NCBI RefSeq assembly: GCF_002929335.1
Contig: NZ_PJIL01000008.1
Span: forward strand, 1-64,000
DNA length: 64,000 nucleotides
Reading direction: 5' to 3'
Source: Arthrobacter sp. Y81
GTDB taxonomy: Bacteria; Actinomycetota; Actinomycetes; Actinomycetales; Micrococcaceae
The first letter of the stretch is position 1. Each line of letters starts with the position of its first letter. The position numbers were made by a program, and so were the translations under genes. A model generated the notes under the pieces. It saw only the letters and a list, made by a program, of their open reading frames with translations. It had not been told where the DNA came from and made no database searches. Shown one piece after another: positions 17,969-26,938 of the stretch.

Positions 17969-18502
17969 TCAGCGAAGGCTGATCCGCGCCGTTACCGGTG
18001 AACTCACACCGTCTCCGGCCAGTTCGGCTCCCGCTGAGCGCAGCAGCACCTGGGCGGCCGCATTTTCGGCGGTTGTTTCGGCCTGCAGCATGGACGCGCC
18101 GGCGCGTAATGCCACGGCCCGGACAAGCGTGAGAGCCTCCCGGCCGATTCCCTGGCCACGGAAGCTGCGGCCGAGCCACAGCCCGGTCTCCAGCGGACCG
18201 CCCTCCGACGGGGCCGCTCCGGGACGCCTCAGCCGGATGGATCCCGCAATCTGCCCGTCGCAGCTGATCGCCCACGTCTTCTGGGCAGCCGGGCCGTCCA
18301 ATCCTGCAGCAGCGGCCCGGTGATAGTCGCGGAACCAGCCGATCCGTTCCGCGTTCCAGCCGTCAGTTTCCCCCAGCGGGGGAGTGACGTCGTCGGGCGC
18401 TGCGTCGGAGAGGGCGACGTCGATCAGCTTCTCGAGGATGCCGGCGGTGACGTCGAGCAGCTGCACGCGGCCCGCCGGTAGGGCGTGGTCAGAAGGCGAC
18501 AT
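17969..18502 (-). CDS. GNAT family N-acetyltransferase
   Basis: This 177-residue protein is a GNAT acetyltransferase. It has AISCDGQIAGSIRLR on the central strands, LETGLWLGRSFRGQGIGREAL containing the acetyl-CoA pyrophosphate loop, and MLQAETTAENAAAQVLLRSAG near the end. It likely acetylates a small molecule or a protein N-terminus. The ATG at 18502 lies inside the end of the upstream IMPACT gene, giving a 14-base overlap, so translation is coupled. A TTG at 18505 is an alternative start. Confidence 0.85.
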   Translation of the reverse strand: MSPSDHALPAGRVQLLDVTAGILEKLIDVALSDAAPDDVTPPLGETDGWNAERIGWFRDYHRAAAAGLDGPAAQKTWAISCDGQIAGSIRLRRPGAAPSEGGPLETGLWLGRSFRGQGIGREALTLVRAVALRAGASMLQAETTAENAAAQVLLRSAGAELAGDGVSSPVTARISLR

Positions 18503-19175
18503 CAATCCACTCCGTTTCCCCCGGCACGAGGACGGCGCTGCCGGCCGTCATGGCGGCGAGCCGTTCGGCTGCCCGGGCAAGTTCATCTGCCTGGTCCGCC
18601 AGGGCAATCCGGAGGACGGCGTTCAGCGCCCCGTAACCGGTTTCCGCCATCACGTAGCCGGCTGCACGGAGGTCGTTTTCCAGCCTGCCGGCCGCCGAAT
18701 GCGGCACCTCAACGGAGCAGATCCGCAGCCGGCTGCGCCGGACCAGCGGGGCGAGGTCCAGTGCGGAGGACACCGATTCCGAATACGCACGCACCAGTCC
18801 GCCGGCCCCGAGGAGGATCCCGCCGAAATAGCGGACGACGACGGCGCTGACATCGCTGAGGTCCGTCACCCCGGGCGCCGTCTCCCGCCGGATGAGGGCT
18901 TCCAGCATCGGGATACCTGCGGTTCCGGACGGTTCGCCATCGTCGCTGGAACGCTGGATGTCACGGTCCGGACCCAGGATGAAGGCTGAGCAGTGGTGCC
19001 GGGCATCGTGGAATTCCTTGCGCAGTCCGGCCACCAGCGCCCTCGCGCCGTCCTCGTCCCCGGTGCGCCGGATCACGGTGATGAACCGTGACCGCTTGAC
19101 CTCCAGCTCGTGGCGGAAGTCCGACCCGGCAGCAAGGGTGGTGTAGGCAGTGGCCCTGCTTTCTAGCTCTTGCAC
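18489..19175 (-). CDS. IMPACT/YigZ family protein
   Basis: This 228-residue protein has the two-domain IMPACT (YigZ) architecture. The N-terminal part contains EVKRSRFITVIRR, HHCSAFILG, the signature SSDDGEPSGTAGIPML near residue 78 and VVVRYFGGILLGAGGLVRAY. A C-terminal ferredoxin-like domain carries ENDLRAAGYVM. The family is linked to translation control through the eukaryotic IMPACT homologue, but its bacterial role is unsettled. GTG 19175 is supported by a TAGACT -10 (minus strand, 19187-19182) six bases upstream, predicting a leaderless mRNA. It overlaps the downstream GNAT gene. Confidence 0.9.
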   Translation of the reverse strand: MQELESRATAYTTLAAGSDFRHELEVKRSRFITVIRRTGDEDGARALVAGLRKEFHDARHHCSAFILGPDRDIQRSSDDGEPSGTAGIPMLEALIRRETAPGVTDLSDVSAVVVRYFGGILLGAGGLVRAYSESVSSALDLAPLVRRSRLRICSVEVPHSAAGRLENDLRAAGYVMAETGYGALNAVLRIALADQADELARAAERLAAMTAGSAVLVPGETEWIDVAF

Positions 19176-19205
19176 CGCCCAAGTCTAGTCCGGGCATGGG
19201 CGCAC

Positions 19206-19340
19206 GAGGTCAGGGGGCGGTGGGTGGGCCCACGCCGTCAGGGTTCCCTGGGCGAGCGGAGCGAGGTCAGGGGGCGGTGGGTGGGCCCACGCCGTCAGGG
19301 TTCCCTGGGCGAGCGGAGCGAGGTCAGGGGGGCGGTGGGG
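19206..19340. repeat. 57-bp tandem repeat, two full copies and a partial third
   Basis: A 57-base unit beginning GAGGTCAGGGGGCGGTGGG occurs at 19206-19262 and 19263-19319, and its first roughly 20 bases recur from 19320 with one extra G. Each full unit holds the palindrome GTGGGCCCAC. The array fills the gap between the divergent IMPACT and coaE genes and ends at the coaE -10. The 57-base period keeps a reading frame open, but this is not evidence of coding. Confidence 0.9.
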
Positions 19341-19342
19341 AC

Positions 19343-19348
19343 TAGTCT
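19343..19348 (+). promoter_or_regulatory. coaE -10 element, leaderless arrangement
   Basis: TAGTCT ends six bases before the coaE GTG. The third partial copy of the 57-base repeat lies where the -35 region would be. Confidence 0.55.
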
Positions 19349-19354
19349 GGTGGG

Positions 19355-20632
19355 GTGCTGAAGATCGGGTTGACGGGCGGCATCGCCTCGGGGAAGTCAG
19401 TTGTCGCATCGCGTTTGCGGGAGTTGGGGGCCGTACTGGTCGATGCCGACGCACTCGCCCGTGAAGTGGTGGAGCCGGGCACCGCCGGCCTTGCGCAGGT
19501 GGTGGAGGCCTTCGGGGAGGAAATGCTGGGAGCCGACGGCGGACTCGACCGGGCGAAGCTTGGCGCCCTGGTGTTCGGCGACCCCGACAGGCTCACGGCC
19601 CTCAACGGCATCGTTCATCCCCTCGTCCGGGAGCGGGCCGCGGCGGTGATCGCCGCCGCCCCCGTTGGCGCCGTCGTCGTTCAGGACATTCCACTGCTGG
19701 TGGAAACAGGCCAGGGCAGCAGTTTTCACCTCGTGCTGGTGGTGGACGCCCCGGACGATGTGCGGGTGCAGCGCATGGTGCAGCACCGGAAGATGACCGA
19801 AGAGCAGGCCCTGTCCAGGATGGCGGCGCAGGCCCCGAGGGACGTCCGCCTTGCCGCGGCGGACGTCGTGCTGGACAACTCCGGCACCGTTCAGGAACTG
19901 AGGGACTCGGTGGACGCCCTGTGGAGCCGCCGGCTGGCACCGTATGCGAATAACATCACCCATGAACGGGCGGCACCCCGCAAGGGCGGGCCCGTGCTGG
20001 CCCCTGCCGACCCGACGTGGGAGGCCCAGGCAGCCAGGCTGGCCGCCCGCCTCGAGGCGGCGGCCCCGGCAGGCATCCTTGCCGTGGACCACATCGGATC
20101 CACCGCCGTTCCGGGACTGGACGCCAAGGACATCATCGACCTCCAACTGATTGTTGCGGACCTGGCGACGGCGGACCGGATCGCGCCGCTGCTGGCCGCG
20201 GCCGGGTTCCCGCTGTGGCCCGGTGTGCTCGCGGACAATCCGAAACCCTCGCACCCCGACCCGGCCGACTGGGCCAAGCGCCTGCACGCGAACGCCGACC
20301 CCGGCCGGCCGGTGAACCTGCACGTCCGGCCCGCGGGATCGCCCGGGTGTCGGTTTGCCCTGTGCTTCCGGGACTGGCTGCGCGATGACGCGGCAACGAG
20401 GAGAGACTATCTCGCGGAGAAGCGCAGGGTCGCCGCCCTCCACAGCGTGGACAAGTCGACGGCGGGCTACGCCGCGGACAAGGAGGCGTGGTTCACCGAA
20501 TATGCCGCCGTCCGGATGGAGGCATGGGTACAGCGCACCGGCTGGCGCCCTCCGCCGTATGCGGCAGTCCGTGCCGCTGGAACTGCCGCCGGGGCCGCGG
20601 CCGAAAGTGCCGCCGGTACCGCCCAAAGCTGA
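19355..20632 (+). CDS. coaE: Dephospho-CoA kinase fused to GrpB (UPF0157) domain
   Basis: This 425-residue fusion starts with dephospho-CoA kinase: P-loop GLTGGIASGKSVVAS at residue 6, VLVDADALAREVV, and the lid motif RMVQHRKMTEEQALSRM. It performs the last ATP-dependent step of coenzyme A synthesis. After about residue 205 a GrpB-like domain follows, with VDHIGSTAVPGLDAKDIIDLQL, a nucleotidyltransferase-type fold. The same fusion occurs in mycobacterial CoaE, where the second domain is reported to assist folding. An Ala-rich tail ends the protein. GTG 19355 follows TAGTCT by six bases. Confidence 0.95.
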   Translation: MLKIGLTGGIASGKSVVASRLRELGAVLVDADALAREVVEPGTAGLAQVVEAFGEEMLGADGGLDRAKLGALVFGDPDRLTALNGIVHPLVRERAAAVIAAAPVGAVVVQDIPLLVETGQGSSFHLVLVVDAPDDVRVQRMVQHRKMTEEQALSRMAAQAPRDVRLAAADVVLDNSGTVQELRDSVDALWSRRLAPYANNITHERAAPRKGGPVLAPADPTWEAQAARLAARLEAAAPAGILAVDHIGSTAVPGLDAKDIIDLQLIVADLATADRIAPLLAAAGFPLWPGVLADNPKPSHPDPADWAKRLHANADPGRPVNLHVRPAGSPGCRFALCFRDWLRDDAATRRDYLAEKRRVAALHSVDKSTAGYAADKEAWFTEYAAVRMEAWVQRTGWRPPPYAAVRAAGTAAGAAAESAAGTAQS

Positions 20633-20672
20633 ATGAGGCCACGATGTCAGTGCCCGGCGGTAGATTATATTC

Positions 20673-22754
20673 ATGAGCCTTGCCCAGGAAATCAACCGTG
20701 TCGTGGCGCCCTTCGAGGTCATCAGCGAGTTCAAGCCGGCCGGCGACCAGCCGGCCGCCATCGCTGATCTCACTGAACGGATCAAGAATGGTGAAAAGGA
20801 CGTGGTCCTGCTCGGCGCCACCGGTACAGGAAAAAGCGCCACCACCGCCTGGCTGATTGAACAGATCCAGCGGCCCACCCTGGTGATGGTGCAGAACAAA
20901 ACCCTGGCCGCGCAGCTGGCCAACGAGTTCCGCGAACTTCTGCCCAACAACGCGGTGGAGTACTTCGTGTCGTATTACGACTACTACCAGCCTGAGGCAT
21001 ACGTTGCGCAGACGGACACCTTCATCGAGAAGGACTCCTCCATCAACGAGGAAGTCGAACGGCTCCGCCACTCCGCCACCAACGCCCTGCTAACCCGTCG
21101 CGACGTCATCGTCGTTGCGACGGTGTCCTGCATCTACGGCCTGGGCACACCGGAGGAATACATTGCCGGCATGGTGACGCTCCGTAAGGGGGCGGAGATG
21201 AACCGCGACGACCTGCTCCGGAAATTCGTAGCCATGCAGTACGCGCGCAACGACATGGACTTCCACCGCGGCACGTTCCGGGTCCGCGGCGATACCGTGG
21301 AAATCATCCCGATGTATGAGGAACTGGCCATCCGGATCGAATTTTTCGGGGATGAGATTGAGAACATCCATACCCTGCACCCGCTGACCGGCGAGGTGAT
21401 CCGGGACGAAGAGGAAATGTACGTCTTCCCCGCCTCGCACTATGTGGCCGGGCCCGAGCGGATGGCACGGGCAATCAAGCGGATCGAGGACGAACTCGCC
21501 GAACGGCTCCAGGTGCTGGAAAGCCAGAACAAACTCGTGGAAGCCCAGCGGCTCCGGATGCGCACCACCTACGACCTTGAGATGATGCAGCAGATGGGCT
21601 TCTGCAACGGCATCGAAAACTACTCGTCGCACATTGACGGCCGCGCCCGCGGAACCGCTCCGCACTGCCTTATCGACTACTTCCCCGACGACTTCCTGCT
21701 CGTCATCGATGAATCCCACGTCACCGTGCCGCAGATCGGCGCCATGTACGAGGGCGACATGTCCCGCAAGCGGAATCTCGTGGACTTCGGCTTCCGCTTG
21801 CCCTCGGCCATGGATAACCGACCTCTCAAATGGGACGAATTCCTTGACCGCGTGGGCCAGACCGTCTACCTGTCCGCCACTCCCGGCAAGTACGAACTGG
21901 GCAAGGCGGACGGCTTCGTGCAGCAGATCATCCGTCCCACCGGCCTGATCGATCCCGAGATCGTGGTCAAACCCACCAAGGGCCAGATCGATGACCTGCT
22001 GGGCGAGATCCGCACCCGGACAGCGAAGAACGAACGCATCCTCGTGACCACCCTCACCAAGAGAATGGCCGAGGACCTCACCGACTATTTGCTGGGCCAC
22101 GGCGTCAAAGTGGAGTACCTGCACTCGGACGTGGACACCCTCCGCCGGGTGGAACTGCTCCGTGAACTGCGGATGGGCACCTTCGACGTCCTGGTGGGCA
22201 TCAACCTGCTCCGCGAAGGCCTCGACCTGCCCGAGGTGTCCCTGGTCAGCATCCTGGATGCGGACAAGGAGGGCTTCCTCCGTTCGTCCACTTCGCTGAT
22301 CCAGACCATCGGCCGCGCAGCCCGTAACGTCTCCGGGCAGGTTCACATGTACGCGGACCGCATCACCGACTCAATGGCGCACGCCATCGACGAAACAAAC
22401 AGGCGCCGCGCAATTCAGGTGGCGTACAACACGGAGAACGGTGTCGACCCGCAGCCCCTGCGGAAGAAGATTGCGGACATCACGGACCAGCTGGCCAAGG
22501 AGGACGCGGACACCCGCGAACTGCTCGCCACGGCGGGGAAGACGCGCGGCAAGGGCAAGGGCGCGTCCACTGTGCGGGCGGACGGACTTGCGGCCGCACC
22601 GGCGGAGGACCTCGTGGGCCTCATCGAACAGCTGACCGAACAAATGCACGCCGCAGCCGGCGAACTGCAGTTTGAACTGGCTGCCCGGTTGCGCGACGAA
22701 GTGGGGGACCTGAAGAAGGAACTGCGCCAGATGCAGGCCGCGGGCCACGCCTAG
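20673..22754 (+). CDS. uvrB: Excinuclease ABC subunit B
   Basis: This 693-residue damage-verifying helicase of nucleotide excision repair has Walker [17 protein letters not shown] near residue 45 and the beta-hairpin region [10 protein letters not shown]. Helicase motif II is in [13 protein letters not shown], and motifs V-VI cover [12 protein letters not shown] and [11 protein letters not shown]-terminal UVR domain ([25 protein letters not shown], shown here in part) contacts UvrC. TAGATT at 20661-20666 ends six bases before the ATG, again a leaderless arrangement. It lies 40 bases after coaE but has its own promoter. Confidence 0.98.
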   Translation: MSLAQEINRVVAPFEVISEFKPAGDQPAAIADLTERIKNGEKDVVLLGATGTGKSATTAWLIEQIQRPTLVMVQNKTLAAQLANEFRELLPNNAVEYFVSYYDYYQPEAYVAQTDTFIEKDSSINEEVERLRHSATNALLTRRDVIVVATVSCIYGLGTPEEYIAGMVTLRKGAEMNRDDLLRKFVAMQYARNDMDFHRGTFRVRGDTVEIIPMYEELAIRIEFFGDEIENIHTLHPLTGEVIRDEEEMYVFPASHYVAGPERMARAIKRIEDELAERLQVLESQNKLVEAQRLRMRTTYDLEMMQQMGFCNGIENYSSHIDGRARGTAPHCLIDYFPDDFLLVIDESHVTVPQIGAMYEGDMSRKRNLVDFGFRLPSAMDNRPLKWDEFLDRVGQTVYLSATPGKYELGKADGFVQQIIRPTGLIDPEIVVKPTKGQIDDLLGEIRTRTAKNERILVTTLTKRMAEDLTDYLLGHGVKVEYLHSDVDTLRRVELLRELRMGTFDVLVGINLLREGLDLPEVSLVSILDADKEGFLRSSTSLIQTIGRAARNVSGQVHMYADRITDSMAHAIDETNRRRAIQVAYNTENGVDPQPLRKKIADITDQLAKEDADTRELLATAGKTRGKGKGASTVRADGLAAAPAEDLVGLIEQLTEQMHAAAGELQFELAARLRDEVGDLKKELRQMQAAGHA

Positions 22755-22755
22755 G

Positions 22756-22885
22756 GTAAGGTTGATGTCACGTAGGGGAGTATCCCAAGCGCTACGATCG
22801 TCAACACGCACGGCACTGATGCCCTGCCGGGCGTAGCGGGCTGCCAATTCAGCACAAAGTGCACAGGCTTGCCGGAGAGACTTAC
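22756..22885 (+). ncRNA. Probable yybP-ykoY (manganese) riboswitch
   Basis: The 130-base leader before the TerC gene has both hallmark segments of the yybP-ykoY class: GGGGAGTA at 22776-22783 and GCCGGAGAGAC at 22871-22881. A closing P1 helix can form between GTAAG (22756-22760) and CTTAC (22881-22885). Inner helices form between GCTACG (22791-22796) and CGTAGC (22832-22837), and between GCAC (22852-22855) and GTGC (22859-22862). Known members sense Mn2+ and commonly sit upstream of TerC-family exporters, exactly as here. It follows the uvrB stop by one base. Confidence 0.82.
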
Positions 22886-22918
22886 AACACTGTTCCGTAC
22901 CCTGCGAAAGGCCATCCT

Positions 22919-23947
22919 GTGCTCGATTTGCCCGTGTGGTTCGAGATCGGCTCCTTTGTCGTCCTCGGCCTGATCCTCGCCATCGACCTTCTTCTGGTTA
23001 TCCGGCGTCCCCACGAACCCTCCATGAAGGAAGCCGGCCTGTGGGTGGCGTTCTACGTCACTCTGGCCCTGGTGTTCGCCGGCGCGATGTTCGCCTTCAC
23101 CGGCCCGGAGTTCGGCGGGCAATTCGTTGCCGGCTGGGTGACGGAATACAGCCTCAGCATCGACAACCTGTTTGTCTTCATCATCATCATGGCGCGCTTC
23201 TCGGTGCCCCGTAAGTATCAGCAGGAAGTGCTGATGGTGGGCATCATCATCGCGCTGATCCTGCGCGGCATCTTCATCCTGCTCGGCGCCATCGTGATCG
23301 AGCAGTTCAGCTGGGTTTTCTACATCTTCGGCGCCTTCCTGCTCTGGACCGCCTGGAAGCAGGCCCAGGACGAGGGCGAGGACGAAGAGGACAAGGAAAA
23401 CCCGCTGATCGCCAAGCTCCGCAAGGTGATCCCGATGTCGGAGAAGTTTGACGGCGGCAAGCTGCGCACCATGGTGGACGGCAAGAAGGTTTTCACCCCG
23501 ATGCTGATCGTCTTCGTCACCATCGGCCTGACCGACCTGCTCTTCGCCGTTGACTCCATTCCGGCGATCTTCGGCCTGACGCAGAGCCCGTTCATTGTCT
23601 TCACCGCGAACCTTTTCGCCCTCATGGGCCTGCGCCAGCTGTACTTCCTGCTGGGTGGGCTGATGAACCGCCTGATCTACCTGAAGCACGCACTGTCCTT
23701 CATCCTGGCGTTCATTGGCGTCAAGCTGGTTCTCCACGCGATGCACGTCAACGAACTTCCGTTCATCAACGGCGGCCACCACATCGAATGGGCTCCCGAG
23801 ATCCCGACGTTCGTGTCCCTGGCTGTCATTGTGGGCACCATCATCGTCGCCGTCATCGCCAGCCTGCTGAGCTCGAAAGCCGCCCAGGCGAAGGTGGATG
23901 CCCGCCTCGAAGAGGACTCACGCAAGAGCATGAGCGAAGCGGAGTAG
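22919..23947 (+). CDS. TerC family membrane protein, probable Mn2+ exporter
   Basis: This 342-residue polytopic protein belongs to the TerC/Alx family. The metal-site motifs are TEYSLSIDNLFVFIIIMARF near residue 80 and LTDLLFAVDSIPAIFGLTQ near residue 208, with an acidic cytoplasmic loop EDEEDKENP between the membrane halves. Members export manganese or other divalent metals, and some insert during metal loading of secreted proteins. The start is GTG 22919, preceded by AAAGG at 22907-22911. The upstream riboswitch makes manganese-induced expression likely. The older name refers to tellurite resistance, which is not implied here. Confidence 0.92.
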   Translation: MLDLPVWFEIGSFVVLGLILAIDLLLVIRRPHEPSMKEAGLWVAFYVTLALVFAGAMFAFTGPEFGGQFVAGWVTEYSLSIDNLFVFIIIMARFSVPRKYQQEVLMVGIIIALILRGIFILLGAIVIEQFSWVFYIFGAFLLWTAWKQAQDEGEDEEDKENPLIAKLRKVIPMSEKFDGGKLRTMVDGKKVFTPMLIVFVTIGLTDLLFAVDSIPAIFGLTQSPFIVFTANLFALMGLRQLYFLLGGLMNRLIYLKHALSFILAFIGVKLVLHAMHVNELPFINGGHHIEWAPEIPTFVSLAVIVGTIIVAVIASLLSSKAAQAKVDARLEEDSRKSMSEAE

Positions 23948-23974
23948 GCACCCCCACCGCTTCAAGCACGCTCC

Positions 23975-24010
23975 AGACAACCCCGGCCACATCGTTGGCC
24001 GGGGTTGTCT
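23975..24010 (+). terminator. Stem-loop terminator after the TerC gene
   Basis: Perfect 15-base arms AGACAACCCCGGCCA and TGGCCGGGGTTGTCT flank a six-base loop, 28 bases after the stop codon. The GC-rich core followed by TTGTCT is consistent with intrinsic termination. Confidence 0.8.
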
Positions 24011-24112
24011 GCATTCATCAGGCGGTTTCCCGGCCCAGGCGGCCCCAAACGAGTCCATTTACCAATCCGGCAGCCCTGTTTTCCCGGACACCCGCGGCGC
24101 TATGCTCTGAGG

Positions 24113-25576
24113 ATGGCAAACACATCCGGGGCGGAGCCCGGTGTGCGCCACGTCCCGCGGCGCGCCCTGCAACGCCATGCCGTCCAGCGCCGAACGGTTG
24201 TGCTCCTCGGTTCGGCACAGCTGCTCAGCGGAATCGGTACGGGGGCCACCGTTTCCATCGGCTCGCTGCTGGCAGTGGACCTTTCCGGCTCGAGCGCCTG
24301 GGCCGGCTCCGTGGCCACCGTCATGACTCTCGCCGCGGCCCTCTCGGCGCTGCCGCTGGCCTCGCTGGCGCACCGCCGCGGCCGCCGGGCCGGCCTCGTG
24401 ACCGGTCTCGCCGCAGCCCTCGCCGGCGTGGTGCTGATCGTGGGTTCCGTGGTGTCCGGGATCTTTGTGCTGCTGCTCCTGGGGACCGCCGGTGTGGGCA
24501 TCGGCACGGCATCCAGCCTGCAGGCGCGGTTTGCTGCCGTGGACCTCGCCGATGATGAACACCGCGGACGGGCCTTGTCAGCCGTCGTGTGGGCCATCAC
24601 TATCGGCGCAGTGGCGGGACCCAACCTCATCCAACCGGGCGCCGTGGTCGGCCAGGCCGTCGGCCTGCCGCCCATTGCCGGTCCCTTCGTCATTTCCGCC
24701 GTCGGACTGGTGCTGGCCTGCGCCCTGCTGCTGACGGGGCTGCGCCCGGACCCGCTGCTGTTCGCGCGGCAGCTCGCGGCGGACGCCGCCGGGGTTGCGG
24801 GGCCGGGCCGCCCGGACAATCCGGCACCGGAGAGCGCCGCTGCCGCCGGGGTCCGTGTGGGCGGGCAGCAGCCGCCAGCCTCGCGGGGCGGCGCCCTTCG
24901 CCGCGGACTCCTGGCCGCCCGCCATTCACCGTCCGCCATCCTGGCGCTGGCCGCCGTCGTCGGCGCCCACGCCGTAATGGTGGGTGTCATGTCCGTGACG
25001 CCGCTGCACCTGCAGGAACTGGTGGCCGGGCCCGGCAGCGCCGCCCACGCCAGTCACACCGCCGCCGGCGACGTCCTGGTGATCATTGGCTTCACCATCT
25101 CGCTGCATATTGCCGGGATGTTCGCGTTCTCACCCGTGATGGGGTGGCTGACGGACAAGACCGGACGCAGGCAGACCATTGTCCTGGGATTCGCCATACT
25201 GGTAGCAGCGGTGACCGTGGCGGGCTTCGGCCAGCGGTCAACCGTCGCGGTGACCGTGGGGCTGGTGCTTCTGGGGCTCGGGTGGTCCGCCGCCACCATC
25301 GCGGGATCCACGCTCCTGGCCGAAAGCGTGCGCCAGGAGGACCGCGTTATGGTCCAGGGCGTTTCGGACATGCTGATGGGTGCGGCCGGCGCGGTGGGCG
25401 GCGCCTTCTCGGGCCTCATCCTCAGTTGGGCCGGTTACCCGGGGCTCAACCTGGCAGGCGGCCTGGTAGCTGTAGTTGTTCTTGCCGCGGCGGTCATCGC
25501 CCTCCTGCCGACCAGGGCAGGAGACGGAACGGCGACGTTGTTCGGCGGGGCGGGAGGGCGCTCAGCGGCGGACTGA
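24113..25576 (+). CDS. Major facilitator superfamily transporter
   Basis: This 487-residue protein has two six-helix bundles of the MFS fold, with a central cytoplasmic loop of about 60 residues rich in Ala, Gly and Pro (near residues 220-280). MFS loop motifs are visible as ALAHRRGRRAGLV between helices 2 and 3 and GWLTDKTGRRQTIVLG between helices 8 and 9. The substrate cannot be predicted. TATGCT at 24101-24106 ends six bases before the ATG, a leaderless pattern. Its 3' end overlaps the convergent hydrolase gene by 15 bases. Confidence 0.88.
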   Translation: MANTSGAEPGVRHVPRRALQRHAVQRRTVVLLGSAQLLSGIGTGATVSIGSLLAVDLSGSSAWAGSVATVMTLAAALSALPLASLAHRRGRRAGLVTGLAAALAGVVLIVGSVVSGIFVLLLLGTAGVGIGTASSLQARFAAVDLADDEHRGRALSAVVWAITIGAVAGPNLIQPGAVVGQAVGLPPIAGPFVISAVGLVLACALLLTGLRPDPLLFARQLAADAAGVAGPGRPDNPAPESAAAAGVRVGGQQPPASRGGALRRGLLAARHSPSAILALAAVVGAHAVMVGVMSVTPLHLQELVAGPGSAAHASHTAAGDVLVIIGFTISLHIAGMFAFSPVMGWLTDKTGRRQTIVLGFAILVAAVTVAGFGQRSTVAVTVGLVLLGLGWSAATIAGSTLLAESVRQEDRVMVQGVSDMLMGAAGAVGGAFSGLILSWAGYPGLNLAGGLVAVVVLAAAVIALLPTRAGDGTATLFGGAGGRSAAD

Positions 25577-26938
25577 GCGCACCATTCCCAGCAACCGCGA
25601 GAAGATGCCTTCACCGTCGTCTGCGATCCCGTCATGGTGGAAGTCCGAGGTTTCCCAGACCTGGAGCCCGCGCACGGCCGAGGCCGTTTCCAGGGACAGA
25701 TCCCGGTCAACGTAGATGTCCTCGCTGTACACCGCAGCGGCCACGGGCACGCTGTTCGACGCCAGCCGTTCCGGGTCGTACAGGGGCTTCCAGTCGGGCT
25801 TCCCGGCCAGGAGCCGGGCAACGTTCCGCAGCGGGCGGAGCGCTGCGTCCTGTTCGAAGTACCAGGGGTAGACCATCTCGCCGGTCAGGAGTGGCTCGGC
25901 GGCATCGGGGCTGAACTCCGGGAAGTCCTGAAGCACCCGCTGTGCTGCCCAGTCGGTCGCCCCGCCCTGGCCGTAGATGGATTCGTGCATGAGGGCATAC
26001 AGAGGGTTGGCGGCACGCGAGACAATGCCGCGGACCTGCTCCAGGAACGCGTCCGACAGGCGTTCGCCGCCGGGCGTTTCCACGAAGGCGTCCTCCAGCA
26101 GATGGTGCAGTGTGTCCACCCTGGTGTTGCCGCCCAGGAACGACCCCACCATCTGGAACCGCTCCACGGTGAGCCGCTCGCCGTCGGGCAGGTACTCATC
26201 AGTCTCGCGCAGGTGCCGGGCAATCCGGCTGACAGCGGCGCGGTCCTCGGGATAGGAGGCGAAGTATTCGGAGTTGCGGGCGGCGACCCGGCGGAAGGTG
26301 GCCTGGTACACCCTGTCCGCGGGGCCGTCCAGCGGCGCGAGCCCGCCGGTGATGAGTGCCTCACGCAGGCCCTCCGGGGCGAAGGAAAGATAGCTGAGCG
26401 CGCAGAAGCCGCCATAGCTCTGCCCGTAGATGGACCACGGACCGGATCTCAGCGCATGCCTGATGGCCTCGGCGTCCGCGACGATCGAGTCGGCCCGGAA
26501 ATGCGTCAGGTAGTCCAGCTGCTCCGTCTCGGTTCCCCGCAGGGGAAGCGTGTTGCGGTCGATGGGAGTGGACAGCCCGGTGCCGCGCTGGTCAAGCATC
26601 AGGATGCGGAAGTCCCTGGCGGCAGCTTTGGTCCAGCCGCCGAGGGCGGCGAGCCGGTTGCCCCGTCCGCCGGGGCCTCCCTGCAGGTACAGCAGCCAAG
26701 GCAGCTGGGTGGCTTCCTCCTCGCTGTGGTCCGTGGAGACGTACTCGCGCGCAAACACGGTGATCTTCCCGGCGCCGCCATTGAAGTGGTCCAGGGGCAC
26801 CTCGAAATAGTGTTCGGCCGTGCGCATCCCGCGGTACTCATGCCGTGCCTTGATGGAGTGCGGAACGGTCTTGGCAAGGCTGGCCGTAGCCTCCAGCATT
26901 GCCACGGCGGCGAGCCCGGTCATGGGCAGGTCAGCCAC
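25562..26938 (-). CDS. Alpha/beta hydrolase, prolyl-aminopeptidase-like
   Basis: This protein of up to 458 residues is an alpha/beta-hydrolase of the proline iminopeptidase group (peptidase S33). The oxyanion segment YLQGGPGGRGNR is near residue 85, MLDQRGTGLSTP follows, the nucleophile elbow GQSYGGFCAL is near residue 172, and the catalytic histidine is likely in TSDFHHDGI near the C-terminus. It would release N-terminal proline or hydrolyse small esters. The frame opens at GTG 26938, overlapping the upstream gene; homology becomes strong only from about residue 34, so a later start such as the ATG at residue 15 is possible. Confidence 0.85.
   Translation of the reverse strand: MADLPMTGLAAVAMLEATASLAKTVPHSIKARHEYRGMRTAEHYFEVPLDHFNGGAGKITVFAREYVSTDHSEEEATQLPWLLYLQGGPGGRGNRLAALGGWTKAAARDFRILMLDQRGTGLSTPIDRNTLPLRGTETEQLDYLTHFRADSIVADAEAIRHALRSGPWSIYGQSYGGFCALSYLSFAPEGLREALITGGLAPLDGPADRVYQATFRRVAARNSEYFASYPEDRAAVSRIARHLRETDEYLPDGERLTVERFQMVGSFLGGNTRVDTLHHLLEDAFVETPGGERLSDAFLEQVRGIVSRAANPLYALMHESIYGQGGATDWAAQRVLQDFPEFSPDAAEPLLTGEMVYPWYFEQDAALRPLRNVARLLAGKPDWKPLYDPERLASNSVPVAAAVYSEDIYVDRDLSLETASAVRGLQVWETSDFHHDGIADDGEGIFSRLLGMVRSVRR

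Noticed and set aside
19206..19340. CRISPR array
   Set aside because: The repeats are directly adjacent with no variable spacers and no cas genes are present.
19170..19361. A peptide gene made of 19-residue repeats
   Set aside because: The 57-base repeat keeps a frame open only because 57 is divisible by three; there is no ribosome binding site and it lies in a divergent promoter region.
22919..23947. Tellurite resistance determinant
   Set aside because: The TerC name is historical. The upstream Mn riboswitch and the absence of other ter genes favour manganese export.
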